This document shows, piece after piece, positions 5,632 through 5,712 of a stretch of DNA of 5,712 bases. The notes beneath the pieces were generated by a model. The model saw only the letters and a list, made by a program, of their open reading frames with translations. It was not told the origin of the DNA and searched no databases. Made by a program: the position numbers and the translations under genes. Position 1 is the stretch's first letter, and each line of letters begins with the position of its first letter. Origin of the DNA: Ignavibacteriales bacterium (GTDB lineage: Bacteria; Bacteroidota; Ignavibacteria; Ignavibacteriales; Ignavibacteriaceae); the NCBI GenBank assembly GCA_020061995.1, contig JAGUXE010000293.1, positions 1-5,712 of the forward strand, written 5' to 3'.

Positions 5632-5712
5632 ATTAAGGCGCTGGTCGCCCGCACCCGACCAGCGCCTTTCAATTGGTTCTCAAGTGTGTCTGGGGGGTGA
5701 CGTAAAGCTAAA
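5632..5712 (-). repeat. Right inverted repeat, at least 81 bp, cut by the window end
   Basis: This is the exact reverse complement of 205-285. The inner end is at 5632, since the next inward bases differ from the left copy. The match still holds at the last base of the window, so the repeat may be longer. It lies 59 bases after the stop of the last gene. If the window end is also a contig end, stopping inside a repeat is what a short-read assembly would do at a sequence present more than once in the genome. Confidence 0.93.
5635..5668 (+). terminator. Stem-loop after the last gene, possible bidirectional terminator
   Basis: The mirror image of the left hairpin: a perfect 13-bp stem (5635-5647 with 5656-5668) around an 8-base loop (5648-5655). 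It follows the last stop by 62 bases and is the only strong hairpin downstream of the operon. The T tract on the + strand is short (GCCTTTC), so termination would be by a strong stem with a weak U tail. On the minus strand the stem is followed by TTAATTCTTT, which is more T-rich. It may equally be part of the recombination structure of the repeat. Confidence 0.45.

Larger units (their letters stand above)
205..5712. mobile_element. Putative inverted-repeat-bounded defence cassette of about 5.5 kb
   Basis: Perfect 81-bp inverted repeats (205-285 and 5632-5712) enclose an AT-rich block of seven co-directional genes, all regulatory or defence-like. The arms are about 54% GC, closer to the outer flank than to the cargo. 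No transposase, integrase or resolvase is encoded inside, so if this is a mobile element it would be non-autonomous or moved by enzymes acting in trans. The right arm is cut by the window end, so the true length of the repeat and any target-site duplication cannot be seen. Alternatives are a pair of dispersed host repeats that happen to flank the block, an invertible segment, or an assembly artefact at a contig end. Confidence 0.35.

Noticed and set aside
1..5712. CRISPR array, tRNA or rRNA genes
   Set aside because: No regularly spaced direct repeats were seen, and no cloverleaf or conserved rRNA segment could be recognised on either strand.

Overview
The window is an AT-rich block of defence-type genes (about 360-5575, all on the + strand) lying between two perfect 81-bp inverted repeats (205-285 and 5632-5712). 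The outer left flank (1-204) is much more GC-rich (about 59% over 1-120), while the start of the gene block is about 20% GC, so the block looks acquired. The host cannot be named. The only taxonomic clue is the operator in front of the first gene, an Escherichia coli-type SOS box (CTGT-N8-ACAG), and the first gene is co-linear with E. coli LexA. This points towards a gammaproteobacterial or related setting, but a mobile element could have brought its own regulator.

Layout. 1-204: GC-rich flank without a convincing gene. 205-285: left inverted repeat containing a 13-bp-stem hairpin. 311-339: sigma70-like promoter with a LexA box between the -35 and -10 elements. 366-998: complete LexA-type repressor. 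1000-2070: D12-class adenine DNA methyltransferase. 2067-2876: second DNA methyltransferase (TSPPYW type). 2879-3808: protein with two degenerate LAGLIDADG motifs. 3801-4292: small PD-(D/E)XK nuclease. 4309-5015: AbiGi-like abortive-infection gene, broken by an in-frame stop and a one-base frameshift. 5012-5572: small HExxH (zinc metallopeptidase-like) protein. 5632-5712: right inverted repeat, cut by the window end.

How the parts fit. Genes one to five are packed with gaps of 1-2 bp or overlaps of 4-8 bp and read as one operon. I interpret them as a restriction-modification system: two modification enzymes, then a two-protein restriction module in which a LAGLIDADG-fold protein that has lost its metal-binding acids may read the DNA and the separate PD-(D/E)XK protein may cut it. 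The usual small C-protein regulator is replaced by a self-cleaving LexA, which suggests the operon is autorepressed and released by DNA damage. A second module follows, an AbiGi-like protein paired with a HExxH protein. Their original ATGA overlap survives, but the AbiGi-like gene is now disrupted in this copy. The inverted repeats suggest the block moves, inverts or was assembled as a unit, but no transposase or recombinase is encoded here.
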